Positions 33,874-42,413 of a stretch of 64,000 nucleotides of DNA are shown here, piece by piece (the stretch's first letter is position 1; each line of letters opens with the position of its first letter). A program made the position numbers and the translations under genes. The notes beneath the pieces were generated by a model. That model was not told where the DNA came from, did no database searches, and saw nothing but the letters and a program-made list of their open reading frames with translations. This stretch comes from Candidatus Poseidoniaceae archaeon (GTDB taxonomy: Archaea > Thermoplasmatota > Poseidoniia > Poseidoniales > Poseidoniaceae): positions 1 to 64,000 of the forward strand of contig JADHSC010000009.1 of assembly GCA_016777125.1 (NCBI GenBank). The letters are read 5' to 3'.

Positions 33874-36800
33874 ATGTCGGATAAGAAACAACTCATGCGA
33901 GTAGGCCTTGTTTTGGTATTCCTCCTCGTATCAGGCCCTCTTTCGTTCGTTCATGCTGAAGTTTCAGAAGATGTTTTTGAGTGTCAAGGTCGAGAACTTT
34001 CCTTTGGCGTCAACAACGCTTTCCTTAGAGCGATGACTGATGACTCATCCCAACCGAGTGAATCATGGCTGTTGTACATGCCTGCAATGTGTGGGCAATC
34101 AGAATCGGATTTGAGAGAGGCTCTACCATTCCAAATCAAAACCATCGAACAACCCATTCAAATCCAAGGTTCATTCATCATCGAGATCGCTCAACCGAAC
34201 GATCTTCGAGACCAACTCGACTCAATTGATTTCATTGAACGTTGGTCTGCCATACAAGAACATACAAACATACCACGATTTATTCCAAACGACCCTTCGT
34301 TTTCATCACAATGGCACCTGCTCAATACGGGACAAGGATCGGGCACAGTAGGCGAGGATGCAAATGTAACCGGTGCATGGAATAGTGCCACGGGAAACGG
34401 GGTACTCATCTCAGTTGTCGATGATGGTGTTGATCATCAACATAGCGATCTCTCACCAAACTATCTCACCTCAATCGACTACGATTACTGTGGGAATGAT
34501 GGGGATCCAACACCAACCTCCAATGATGGACACGGCACGGCTGCCGCAGGTGTTGCAGCTGCAAAAGGAAACGACAACAATGGCGTAGCCGGTGCTGCTC
34601 TGGATGCTGATCTTATTGGTCTTCGATTAATCGCGTGCTCAAATACAGACCAAGATGAAGCGAACGCAATAGGGCACAGGAGAGACATCGTCGGCGTCTC
34701 CTCTAACTCCTGGGGGCCGAGTGATAATGGTCGAACACTCAAAGGCCCTGAACCACTTTTGCAAGCCTCATTGGAAGATAATGTATACCTCGGCAGAGGG
34801 GGCCTAGGAACCATTACAACACTCGCAGGTGGTAACGGCCGAACCAGTGGTGACAATTCTAATTATGACGGATATGCAAATACTCGATTTACAATAGGAG
34901 TTGCAGCCATTAGCGACTCTGGAGAACAATCCTACTACAGTGAAGATGGAGCCAATATTCTGGTTGCTGCCCACTCAAACGGCGGTTCACAAGGAATCAC
35001 AACAACAGATATTCGTGGTTCGGGCGGTTATACATCCTCAGACATCTACAATAACTTTGGAGGCACGAGCAGTGCAACACCTCTCACATCGGGCGTCGTT
35101 GCCCTCATGCTTGATGCAAATCCAGCATTGACCTATCGTGATGTCCAACATATATTGGTCCATAGTGCACGTACAAATAATGCTACAGATAATGACTGGA
35201 GTGTTAACGGTGCAGGTCATGATTTTAATCACAAATACGGCCATGGAGCCCTTGATGCAGGTCTTGCCGTTCACATCGCTGCCAATTGGACAAATGTAAA
35301 TCCTGAACTGAATTGGACCAGCGGTGAAAAATCTGTTTCTCAAGCAATACCCGATAACACGGCGAATGGATTGTCCGATTCAGTCCTGGTTAATGCAGGC
35401 TTATTGGTTGAAACGGTTGAAATCCGATTCGATGCCGATCACACCTATAGGGGCGATATCGAAGTCAGTTTAACCTCACCAGATGGAACCATTTCACGAT
35501 TAGCTGAAGTCCATAATGACTACAATAACAACTACAACGAATGGGTCTTTTCTTCAGTGTTGCATTGGGATGAATCTTCTGATGGAACATGGACAATTGA
35601 AGTCAATGATAACCAAAACGGTGGAACTGGAACTTGGAACCACTGGGAACTACTTATTCATGGGGCTGAGGAAGTCATCGATACAGATAACGATGGATTA
35701 CCAGATGAGGATGAAGAGAACATACACAATACCGACCCATTCGACTCAGATACTGATAACGACAATCTACCAGATGGTTTTGAGATATTCAATTCTTCAA
35801 CGAGTCCAACCGATGATGATACCGATGATGATTTGCTCCTCGATGGTCAAGAGGTTCTGACATTCCTAACCAATCCATTACAAAGCGATACTGACTCAGA
35901 TGGATTGGATGATGGTACAGAAGTGCTTGTAACAAATAGCAATCCTCTCGTTTATGATGTCGATGCTGATGCAGACGGATGGTATTGGTTCCAAGATTGC
36001 GATGACACGAATCCACTGATCAAGCCAATGGTTCCTGAATTATTGGACGGTATCGATAACAATTGCATAGACGGGATTGACGAAGGTTTCGCACAACTGG
36101 ATTCGGATAATGATCGCCTAAGTGACTGGGCAGAATTCCATGTTCAAAACACAGATTGGTTAGATTCGGATTCAGATGACGATGGTCTCGAGGATGGAGA
36201 TGAAGTCCAGATCTACTTTTCTGACCCCACAACATATGATCCTGATGAAGATCTTGATGGATATTATTGGTTCCAAGATTGCGATGATACAAATCCAGAT
36301 CGCAACCCTGGTCTTGATGAATGGCTCAATGGAATCGATGATGATTGTGATGAATCCATCGATGAGGATTTCATAGGTGTAGATCGTGATCGAGATGGAT
36401 TGATGGATCTCGATGAGTTTAACATCTATGGAACAGATTGGTTGGATGCTGATACGGATAATGATGGACTTCAGGATGGGTATGAACTCCTCATCAATAC
36501 AAATCCATTATTTGCTGACCTCGATAACGATGGAGATGGAGTTCGATGGTTCAATGATTGCAACGATAATGACTCAAGCATCAGTCCATTCAAGGAAGAA
36601 GTACGTAATGGAATTGATGATAATTGCAACGGTGAAATTGATGAAGGCATACAACCCCTTGCTCCTGAAATCTTGATCGTATCCATCTCTGATGCGGAAC
36701 AAGTGGTCAAAGAATCAATCCAAATCATAACGTATGTGAATCAAGATACTCTGGAAATGATCTATGAGTTTGAGCCCGGTCTGTCCATTGAACTTCAACA

Positions 36801-37158
36801 AAATAAGGCCATAGTTACTACGCTCAATCCAGGAACATATGGAGGTAGTGTGTGTGCAATTGCAGATTCAACCATCGACTGCCAACAATTTGATTTCACT
36901 TTTGTTGAAGAACAAGAGACTGTTGTTGAACCTATTGCAATAGAAGATTCCAAACAAAGTTCGTCATATGCAAGTCAAGTTTCACAACATTTCATGCTCA
37001 TAGCAATAGGAGTTCTGATTCTTCTGGGCATCGTTGGCATCGGTTGGAAAAGAGAAAAAACTGATGGAATATGGCAGCCAATTCAATCTGAAATACCAGG
37101 TAATGTCCCTAGTGCACCCGATCTAAGCCTCTTAACCAGTGGCTTTGATAACCGTTGA
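33874..37158 (+). CDS. Secreted subtilisin-like protease with P domain and calcium-binding repeats, anchored
   Basis: The start at 33874 gives 1094 residues with a clean signal peptide (VGLVLVFLLVSGPLSFVHA); longer starts overlap the divergent epimerase gene. The subtilase triad is Asp183 in SVVDDGVDH, His220 in DGHGTAAAG and Ser399 in GGTSSATP. A proprotein-convertase P domain follows (YRGDIEVSLTSPDG...DGTWTIEV). Then come Asp-rich thrombospondin-3-like repeats (DTDNDGLPDEDE and relatives) alternating with MopE-like metal-binding units (DCDDTNP...GIDNNC). A single membrane helix lies near residue 1045. It probably degrades extracellular protein and needs calcium. Confidence 0.92.
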   Translation: MSDKKQLMRVGLVLVFLLVSGPLSFVHAEVSEDVFECQGRELSFGVNNAFLRAMTDDSSQPSESWLLYMPAMCGQSESDLREALPFQIKTIEQPIQIQGSFIIEIAQPNDLRDQLDSIDFIERWSAIQEHTNIPRFIPNDPSFSSQWHLLNTGQGSGTVGEDANVTGAWNSATGNGVLISVVDDGVDHQHSDLSPNYLTSIDYDYCGNDGDPTPTSNDGHGTAAAGVAAAKGNDNNGVAGAALDADLIGLRLIACSNTDQDEANAIGHRRDIVGVSSNSWGPSDNGRTLKGPEPLLQASLEDNVYLGRGGLGTITTLAGGNGRTSGDNSNYDGYANTRFTIGVAAISDSGEQSYYSEDGANILVAAHSNGGSQGITTTDIRGSGGYTSSDIYNNFGGTSSATPLTSGVVALMLDANPALTYRDVQHILVHSARTNNATDNDWSVNGAGHDFNHKYGHGALDAGLAVHIAANWTNVNPELNWTSGEKSVSQAIPDNTANGLSDSVLVNAGLLVETVEIRFDADHTYRGDIEVSLTSPDGTISRLAEVHNDYNNNYNEWVFSSVLHWDESSDGTWTIEVNDNQNGGTGTWNHWELLIHGAEEVIDTDNDGLPDEDEENIHNTDPFDSDTDNDNLPDGFEIFNSSTSPTDDDTDDDLLLDGQEVLTFLTNPLQSDTDSDGLDDGTEVLVTNSNPLVYDVDADADGWYWFQDCDDTNPLIKPMVPELLDGIDNNCIDGIDEGFAQLDSDNDRLSDWAEFHVQNTDWLDSDSDDDGLEDGDEVQIYFSDPTTYDPDEDLDGYYWFQDCDDTNPDRNPGLDEWLNGIDDDCDESIDEDFIGVDRDRDGLMDLDEFNIYGTDWLDADTDNDGLQDGYELLINTNPLFADLDNDGDGVRWFNDCNDNDSSISPFKEEVRNGIDDNCNGEIDEGIQPLAPEILIVSISDAEQVVKESIQIITYVNQDTLEMIYEFEPGLSIELQQNKAIVTTLNPGTYGGSVCAIADSTIDCQQFDFTFVEEQETVVEPIAIEDSKQSSSYASQVSQHFMLIAIGVLILLGIVGIGWKREKTDGIWQPIQSEIPGNVPSAPDLSLLTSGFDNR

Positions 37159-37204
37159 AGTTCATCGTTAACATTACCTCACCGAGTGAGGAGATGTGTT
37201 GAAA

Positions 37205-37450
37205 ATGAGCAAGACAAAGAAAGAAACGAAGCAAGAAGAAAGCCGAACCCTATTGGTTGGATATGCCCGCCGCAGTAATGCTGGTGGTGCGATTAAATTA
37301 TCCATCAATACTGCAACGTTCGCAGATTGTGAAACCTATGAAACAAGCGACGGGGAATCCTATGTTCCTCTCGTATTGTCCATGGCAGCTCTGCAAAGAG
37401 TGATCGCTGGGGAACGTGCAGTTACAACAGTTTCTCAACTCCTAGATTAG
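37205..37450 (+). CDS. Hypothetical protein, 81 residues
   Basis: I do not recognise this protein. A short Lys/Glu-rich start is followed by a compact basic domain (RTLLVGYARRSNAGGAIKL, TFADCETYETSDGESYVPL, LQRVIAGERAVTTV) that looks like a small beta-rich DNA- or RNA-binding unit. GAGGAG stands 11 bases before the ATG at 37205; GTG (37196) and TTG (37199) are possible alternatives. It lies between the protease and glycosyltransferase genes on the same strand. Confidence 0.65.
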   Translation: MSKTKKETKQEESRTLLVGYARRSNAGGAIKLSINTATFADCETYETSDGESYVPLVLSMAALQRVIAGERAVTTVSQLLD

Positions 37451-37564
37451 GATGAAACACGGTTGTAGTAATCATGTTCATTTATGGACATGAAGCCGGT
37501 CGGTAAAGAGTTCAGGCTCTGCATCGCCCTTTTCCTTCTAAAAAGTCTAATTTTTCAATTACGA

Positions 37565-37581
37565 CTATATATTCTATATTT
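37565..37581 (+). promoter_or_regulatory. Likely TATA region upstream of the GT2 gene
   Basis: CTATATATTCTATATTT is the most AT-rich stretch in this gap and centres about 24 bases before the ATG at 37596. GAGGT at 37584-37588 lies 7 bases before that ATG. An oligo-T tract (37551-37556) just upstream may end transcription from the small gene at 37205. Confidence 0.5.
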
Positions 37582-37595
37582 GCGAGGTCTTACTA

Positions 37596-38525
37596 ATGGG
37601 CAAGGATGAATCGGCCCCTCGCATCATTGCGGGTATGCCGATGTACAACGAAGAAGAGACCATTGGTACTGTTGTAACAATGGCTCTTCGACACGCAGAT
37701 GAAGTCATCTGTATCGACGATGGATCTTCTGATTCAAGTGCTCGTATTGCAGAAGCCTGTGGAGCGACTGTCATTCGACATCGAAGCAACCAAGGCTACG
37801 GGGCTGCTCTGAAAACACTCTTCCAAACAACGAATACACGAGATGCTGATGTTCTTGTCGTCCTTGATTCCGATGGACAGCATGATACATCTGACATTCC
37901 TAAATTGATTCAACCGATTCTTGATGGAGAGGCTGACTTCACAATCGGATCGAGATTCGTCGAAGGTGGTGAAGGAAATTCAATGCCTGCATATCGACGC
38001 TTGGGGATCAAAGTCATCACAGCTGCAAGCAATCTAACCAGTGATTTAGGGATTAAAGACACTCAATCAGGTTTCCGAGCCTTTTCAAGAACTGCAGTCG
38101 AGCGACTACGCTTTGATGCAGATGGAATGGAATTGTCACTGGAGATGCTTGAAGATGCGAAAGAAAAGCAACTCATCATTCAAGAAGTACCAACCGTCAT
38201 TCGATATGATGTTCCTAAAGGATCAAACTTTACTGCAGTTTCACACGGATTCACCGTATTGACATGGGCACTGCTTTCACTGTCTCAGAAAAAGCCGCTT
38301 CTTACTCTAGGAGTTCCAGGACTTGGTCTACTCGCAACTGGTGCTGCTATGGGGATGCAAACTGCACAAGGCGTAACAACTCAACTTGATTCAGTGCTTG
38401 GTGATGGACTCACTGCAATATGGGTCGGTGTACTCGGATTAGCCTTGATTACAACTGGTTTTATTTTGCAAACTGTTCGTGGATTCTTGAGAATCCTTCT
38501 GGTTCGTGAATTTGGACTAGACTGA
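37596..38525 (+). CDS. Family 2 glycosyltransferase (dolichyl-phosphate sugar synthase-like)
   Basis: This 309-residue protein has a GT-A domain with AGMPMYNEEETIG, the nucleotide-binding IDDGSSDSS, the metal site VLDSDGQHD and acceptor-side GFRAFSRTA. It ends with two membrane helices (near residues 225-250 and 270-300). This is the layout of archaeal DPM1-like enzymes, which load dolichyl phosphate with a sugar for S-layer and surface-protein glycosylation on the outer face. The RND gene follows 47 bases later. Confidence 0.9.
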   Translation: MGKDESAPRIIAGMPMYNEEETIGTVVTMALRHADEVICIDDGSSDSSARIAEACGATVIRHRSNQGYGAALKTLFQTTNTRDADVLVVLDSDGQHDTSDIPKLIQPILDGEADFTIGSRFVEGGEGNSMPAYRRLGIKVITAASNLTSDLGIKDTQSGFRAFSRTAVERLRFDADGMELSLEMLEDAKEKQLIIQEVPTVIRYDVPKGSNFTAVSHGFTVLTWALLSLSQKKPLLTLGVPGLGLLATGAAMGMQTAQGVTTQLDSVLGDGLTAIWVGVLGLALITTGFILQTVRGFLRILLVREFGLD

Positions 38526-38572
38526 ATACAAATCGTCGCATTGTTCATCAATCAAGTGCGTCTGGTTACATC

Positions 38573-41509
38573 ATGGCAGGTCAACTCTCAGAGATGATTG
38601 AGAGTTTCCGTCAAGCGACGGAACCTGTTCGAGAAAAGATGGATTCGTGGAAAGAAAGCATCAATGGATACGCAAGTAAACGTACAGAACAGATGTACCG
38701 TTCAGTTCTAGCATCTCCTGCAATCTTTGTTACGCTCCTCATCATCATTGCCGCATTCCTTGGGCAACGAGGATTGGACTTCCAAGATCAGATTGAAGAT
38801 GACGTAGAGATCTTTTTGCCCGATGGGGCAGAATCAACAGACCTCTTACTCGAAGTGAGAGAAGAATGGTCGACTGATATTGCTGTCATTTACATTCAAA
38901 CAGATAATGCTCAACTCGGAGGTGGTTTAGGTGACAACATTACTGATGAGAAAATTCTCAAAGAGATAAGTTGGGTTGAAGGCGATGACGATAACGTCGG
39001 TGCTGGCTCTTTTACTGGAAGAGGCATGGATCCGGATAAGGAAGATTATGGAGCATTAGATGGCGTTCTCTGGATTATTTCACCTGCCCAAATTATGAAA
39101 GAAATCAATTCTGCTGATGGACGATTCAATGAATCTATGTGTGTTCACGGAGTGAACACTCGACTGCCTGTCGATATTGATTGTTCAAATTTAGCCGGAG
39201 GAGGCAGGTATGCTATTCCAGATCAAAATACGATCGATCAGATTATTGAGAACTCAAGTGGTTCATTTGAAGCACTCATCAAGGACACCAACGATAACGA
39301 TTTGAGTTTTGATAGTGATGGAGATGGCGACCCAACCAATGACATGGATGGCGATGGTGTTTGGGACACTACAGCCATTATCGTAGGGATGCGTTCTGAT
39401 GTCCCTGAAATTTGGGATGGTGATTTTGCAAATCTCCTGGATCACTTTCAAGATGTTATTGACAATCGATCATCAGAATTACAGTCGACAGAAATGACTG
39501 TCACCGGATTAACAAAAACCTTGGAAGACATCTCAGATGCAATCTATAAAGATCTTATCAAAATGATGCCATTTTCTGTTTTGATGACAATCCTTGTGAT
39601 CTCATTTCTTCACAGATCTGCAAAGGTAGTCATCATCACCGGAACCCCAATTCTTCTAGCTCTTGCAGTTACATTTGGAGCATCAGTTGTCCTGAAATGG
39701 ACGCTAACTCCCATGATTGTTGCAACGTTTCCGATTTTAATTGGGCTGGGTGTGGATTATGCCCTGCACATGGTGAATCGGATTGAAGAAGTCCGGCGAA
39801 AAGAACTTGAACGTATTTTTGATGAAAATGAAAAAAGAAGACGACAAGGAAAAGAGCAAATCGAAGAACCTGATTTGTGGGATAAAGAATTCTACATTGA
39901 ATGTGTAACGAAAATGGCTGGTTCAACAGGAGTTGCTGTCTTTTTATCCGCCCTGACAACGATTGTTGGTTTCTCAGTATTGATCGCACCACAGATTGTC
40001 AGCATCGCTCCAATACGCTCAGTTGGATTAACCCTCGTTGTAGGTATCATGTCAACGCTTATGCTCTCAATTGTGCTCGTACCTGCACTGGCTTGGCTTT
40101 TGAAATTCCATAAACGAAGCAATCCAGGAATGTGGAAAAACATAGGAAAAGTCCCTGTTCGATTCTTTGTAGTCATCTTGTTGGTAACAGGCAGCATCAC
40201 TGCATATGGAGTAGCAAATATGGACGAACTAAACAAACCAATTACAGGTTCTAGTGAGGCTCCAGAAGGGATTGAATCCCTCGATAAGATTGCACAATAT
40301 TCTGAGCAGTTCGATAGTGGACAAACATCTATGTTTGTCTTTGATGCTACGAATCGTCCAAATGACAACGGAACTTCGAACATTCGGGATTTACCAGTCA
40401 TGGATGCTGTCGATCGACTTGAACAAAAGATCGATGCTGTTGAGAGCACAAATACAACCAGCATCATCACCTTCCTCAAAGCAGTACCCGTAAGTATACA
40501 ACTTACAGATGACATCGTATTCTACGACGGTTCGCTTTGGGATTTATTGCATGATGAATGTTGGGAAACAAATAGTACAGAATGTGCACCTTGGATTTTA
40601 CTTGATGCGACTGGACCTGGAGGACGTGAAGCTCTTCGTAGAGACATGGTAAACGCAGCCTTTGATACGCTTTCACTCGAAGTTCGCTCTATGCTTTTGA
40701 ATCAAGATGAAACAAAGGCGATTATCTATGTTGATCAGCCATATATGAATCTCAATATCGCTTCAGGTCTACGTGATCAAATCGATGAGATATTGACACA
40801 GCCGCCCGAATTGAGTCAAACTCGAACATCAAAACTCACTGGTGGGTTACCTGTTTCTCTCGATATCAATGAAGGAATTCATGACACTCAATCACTAACA
40901 ACAATTCTTACGCTCATTATCTTGACCATTGTCTTAGCCATTGTATTCCGCTCTGTCCGCTTAGGAGTGATTACAATGATTCCAGTTGCTGTTGTAATTT
41001 TATGGCAACCACTTCTTATGCAAAGCGGAGATGTAAACGTCAATATTTTCACGGCAATGATCGGAACCATCGTCTTTGGAATTGGAGTCGATGATGCTAT
41101 TCACGTGATGCATAGAATACAAGAAGAAGGTGAAAATTCAACAGGTATTGCACATTCTATAGAAGAGACTGGGCAGACCATCTTCGAAACCACCATCACG
41201 ACTGTGGCTGGTATTTCGGCAGGATTCTTACCCGGCTGGATCTTTGGATGGGATGGATTCCCTGGACTAGAGAATTTCTTTATGCTGATGTGCATGCTGA
41301 TCATCTTTGCCTTCTTGACCAGTTCATTCCTACTACCAAGTATTTTGGTTGCAGACCATACAGGACGAGACCTGATTAAAGGACGAACTACAATACAAGA
41401 CGTGCTCAGTGGAGATGATCCTTGGAGGGATATGTCTGGAGATATGACTGTTACAAAAGGTTCCGAATTGAAACCGCTGGATGCAGTGTTACAACCGAAG
41501 TCAGATTAG
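38573..41509 (+). CDS. RND/MMPL-superfamily membrane protein (second copy)
   Basis: This 978-residue protein has the two-fold RND layout with an N-terminal cytosolic extension of about 45 residues. Family motifs occur in both halves (IGLGVDYALHMVNRIEEV, GIGVDDAIHVMHRIQEE). The first large extracytoplasmic loop contains an Asp-rich stretch (SFDSDGDGDPTNDMDGDG) that looks like calcium-binding repeats, which the copy at 23.6 kb lacks. The substrate is unknown; location beside the dolichyl-sugar synthase suggests lipid or lipid-linked glycan export (inference). It overlaps the convergent cupredoxin gene by 4 bases (TTAG). Confidence 0.92.
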   Translation: MAGQLSEMIESFRQATEPVREKMDSWKESINGYASKRTEQMYRSVLASPAIFVTLLIIIAAFLGQRGLDFQDQIEDDVEIFLPDGAESTDLLLEVREEWSTDIAVIYIQTDNAQLGGGLGDNITDEKILKEISWVEGDDDNVGAGSFTGRGMDPDKEDYGALDGVLWIISPAQIMKEINSADGRFNESMCVHGVNTRLPVDIDCSNLAGGGRYAIPDQNTIDQIIENSSGSFEALIKDTNDNDLSFDSDGDGDPTNDMDGDGVWDTTAIIVGMRSDVPEIWDGDFANLLDHFQDVIDNRSSELQSTEMTVTGLTKTLEDISDAIYKDLIKMMPFSVLMTILVISFLHRSAKVVIITGTPILLALAVTFGASVVLKWTLTPMIVATFPILIGLGVDYALHMVNRIEEVRRKELERIFDENEKRRRQGKEQIEEPDLWDKEFYIECVTKMAGSTGVAVFLSALTTIVGFSVLIAPQIVSIAPIRSVGLTLVVGIMSTLMLSIVLVPALAWLLKFHKRSNPGMWKNIGKVPVRFFVVILLVTGSITAYGVANMDELNKPITGSSEAPEGIESLDKIAQYSEQFDSGQTSMFVFDATNRPNDNGTSNIRDLPVMDAVDRLEQKIDAVESTNTTSIITFLKAVPVSIQLTDDIVFYDGSLWDLLHDECWETNSTECAPWILLDATGPGGREALRRDMVNAAFDTLSLEVRSMLLNQDETKAIIYVDQPYMNLNIASGLRDQIDEILTQPPELSQTRTSKLTGGLPVSLDINEGIHDTQSLTTILTLIILTIVLAIVFRSVRLGVITMIPVAVVILWQPLLMQSGDVNVNIFTAMIGTIVFGIGVDDAIHVMHRIQEEGENSTGIAHSIEETGQTIFETTITTVAGISAGFLPGWIFGWDGFPGLENFFMLMCMLIIFAFLTSSFLLPSILVADHTGRDLIKGRTTIQDVLSGDDPWRDMSGDMTVTKGSELKPLDAVLQPKSD

Positions 41510-41997
41510 ACTGAACGTCTCTTGATGGCAAAGAACCACGAGATTCCGATTGCAACAAGCAATCCAGTCCCCACAACGATTGAGGTTACTGGGAGTCCCT
41601 CAGCGGTACTTGCTTTGACTTCAGGTTCGTCTACAACAGCCTGTTCAACATCCTGTACTGTAATTTCACCTTGCATTCCTACTGCAGCATGAGGCTCACA
41701 GACGTAATCATAGACGCCTGCTGACTCGTAATCAAAGAAAAACTCATAGTTTACATCACGGGCAGGTTCACCAGAATCAAACACTTCATTTGCTTCGACT
41801 GCATTGTGTGGAAGTGCTTGACCACCCCACACAAATCGAACGCTGTCTCCTTCATTGAGTGTAATGGTGGATGGATTGAATCGTAGATTTGTACTGTCGA
41901 CTGTAACGACCTTGACTTCCCCTTCTTGTTCTGCAATCAAATCAATACTTCCTTGCAAAAAGAAGAGTACAAGTGCAAGACAGATAACTCGACGCAT
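41506..41997 (-). CDS. Anchored cupredoxin (plastocyanin-like) protein
   Basis: This 163-residue protein (ATG at 41997) has a signal peptide (ICLALVLFFLQGSIDLIA), then a blue-copper domain with likely ligands His in ALPHNAVE, then Cys, His and Met in YVCEPHAAVGMQG. A linker and a C-terminal membrane helix (SIVVGTGLLVAIGISWFF) end it. It probably carries electrons at the outer membrane face. I prefer this ATG to the upstream TTG because a TATA-like element lies about 25 bases before it. Confidence 0.9.
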   Translation of the reverse strand: MRRVICLALVLFFLQGSIDLIAEQEGEVKVVTVDSTNLRFNPSTITLNEGDSVRFVWGGQALPHNAVEANEVFDSGEPARDVNYEFFFDYESAGVYDYVCEPHAAVGMQGEITVQDVEQAVVDEPEVKASTAEGLPVTSIVVGTGLLVAIGISWFFAIKRRSV

Positions 41998-42016
41998 AGT
42001 GTTACTTTCAGCACCC

Positions 42017-42025
42017 AATATATGA
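42017..42025 (-). promoter_or_regulatory. TATA-like element of the cupredoxin gene
   Basis: On the minus strand the element reads CATATATTG and centres about 24 bases before the ATG at 41997. That distance would place the transcript start at or very near the ATG, giving a leaderless mRNA. No Shine-Dalgarno is seen, which agrees. Confidence 0.5.
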
Positions 42026-42072
42026 ACACGTGTTCAATGAATACACTCGAAGACTAAATTTCAAGCAGGTGG

Positions 42073-42374
42073 AGGGAGTGAGGAGTAAGCCCCTTTTTGT
42101 TACCTTACGGCGATTGCATTCAACTTAGCATCCTACCTGTCCCTGTGCGTGCAGCATGAGCGGGACGATTTGGACTTGCTCCAGTGGGGTTGCTCGTTCC
42201 ATCAACACTCAGGCAACCTCCGTCTTTCAACATCATTGTACACACCTGGTATCGTATCGTTTCTGTGGCATTGACCTGACCATTTCTGATCTTTCACTTC
42301 TGTGAACCACTTGCACTACGGAGAGGGGACTTTCCTCAGAGTCGAACTCTGTCAGCAATCCTCTCACTCCCTCC
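42073..42374 (-). ncRNA. rnpB: RNase P RNA (archaeal type A)
   Basis: Read on the minus strand, the 5' end GGAGGGAGTGAG (42363-42374) pairs perfectly with the 3' end CTCACTCCCTCC (42073-42084), forming helix P1. Between them lie the conserved regions in order: GAGGAAAGTCC (42327-42337), GCCACAGAAA, GGAGCAAGTCCAAAT (42168-42182), and AAAAAGGGGCTTAC near the 3' end. The length of about 302 bases is typical. It is the catalytic RNA that trims the 5' leader of tRNA precursors. Overlapping open frames here are spurious. It lies just downstream of the 1691-residue surface protein gene on the same strand. Confidence 0.93.
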
Positions 42375-42394
42375 ATGTGTCTGTGGACCCACTT

Positions 42395-42402
42395 GCATAT
42401 GA
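42395..42402 (-). promoter_or_regulatory. Possible TATA element of rnpB
   Basis: TCATATGC on the minus strand centres about 25 bases before the 5' end of helix P1 at 42374, the normal archaeal distance. It lies between the stop of the surface-protein gene (42414) and the RNA. Confidence 0.4.
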
Positions 42403-42413
42403 ATCCATCAGAT

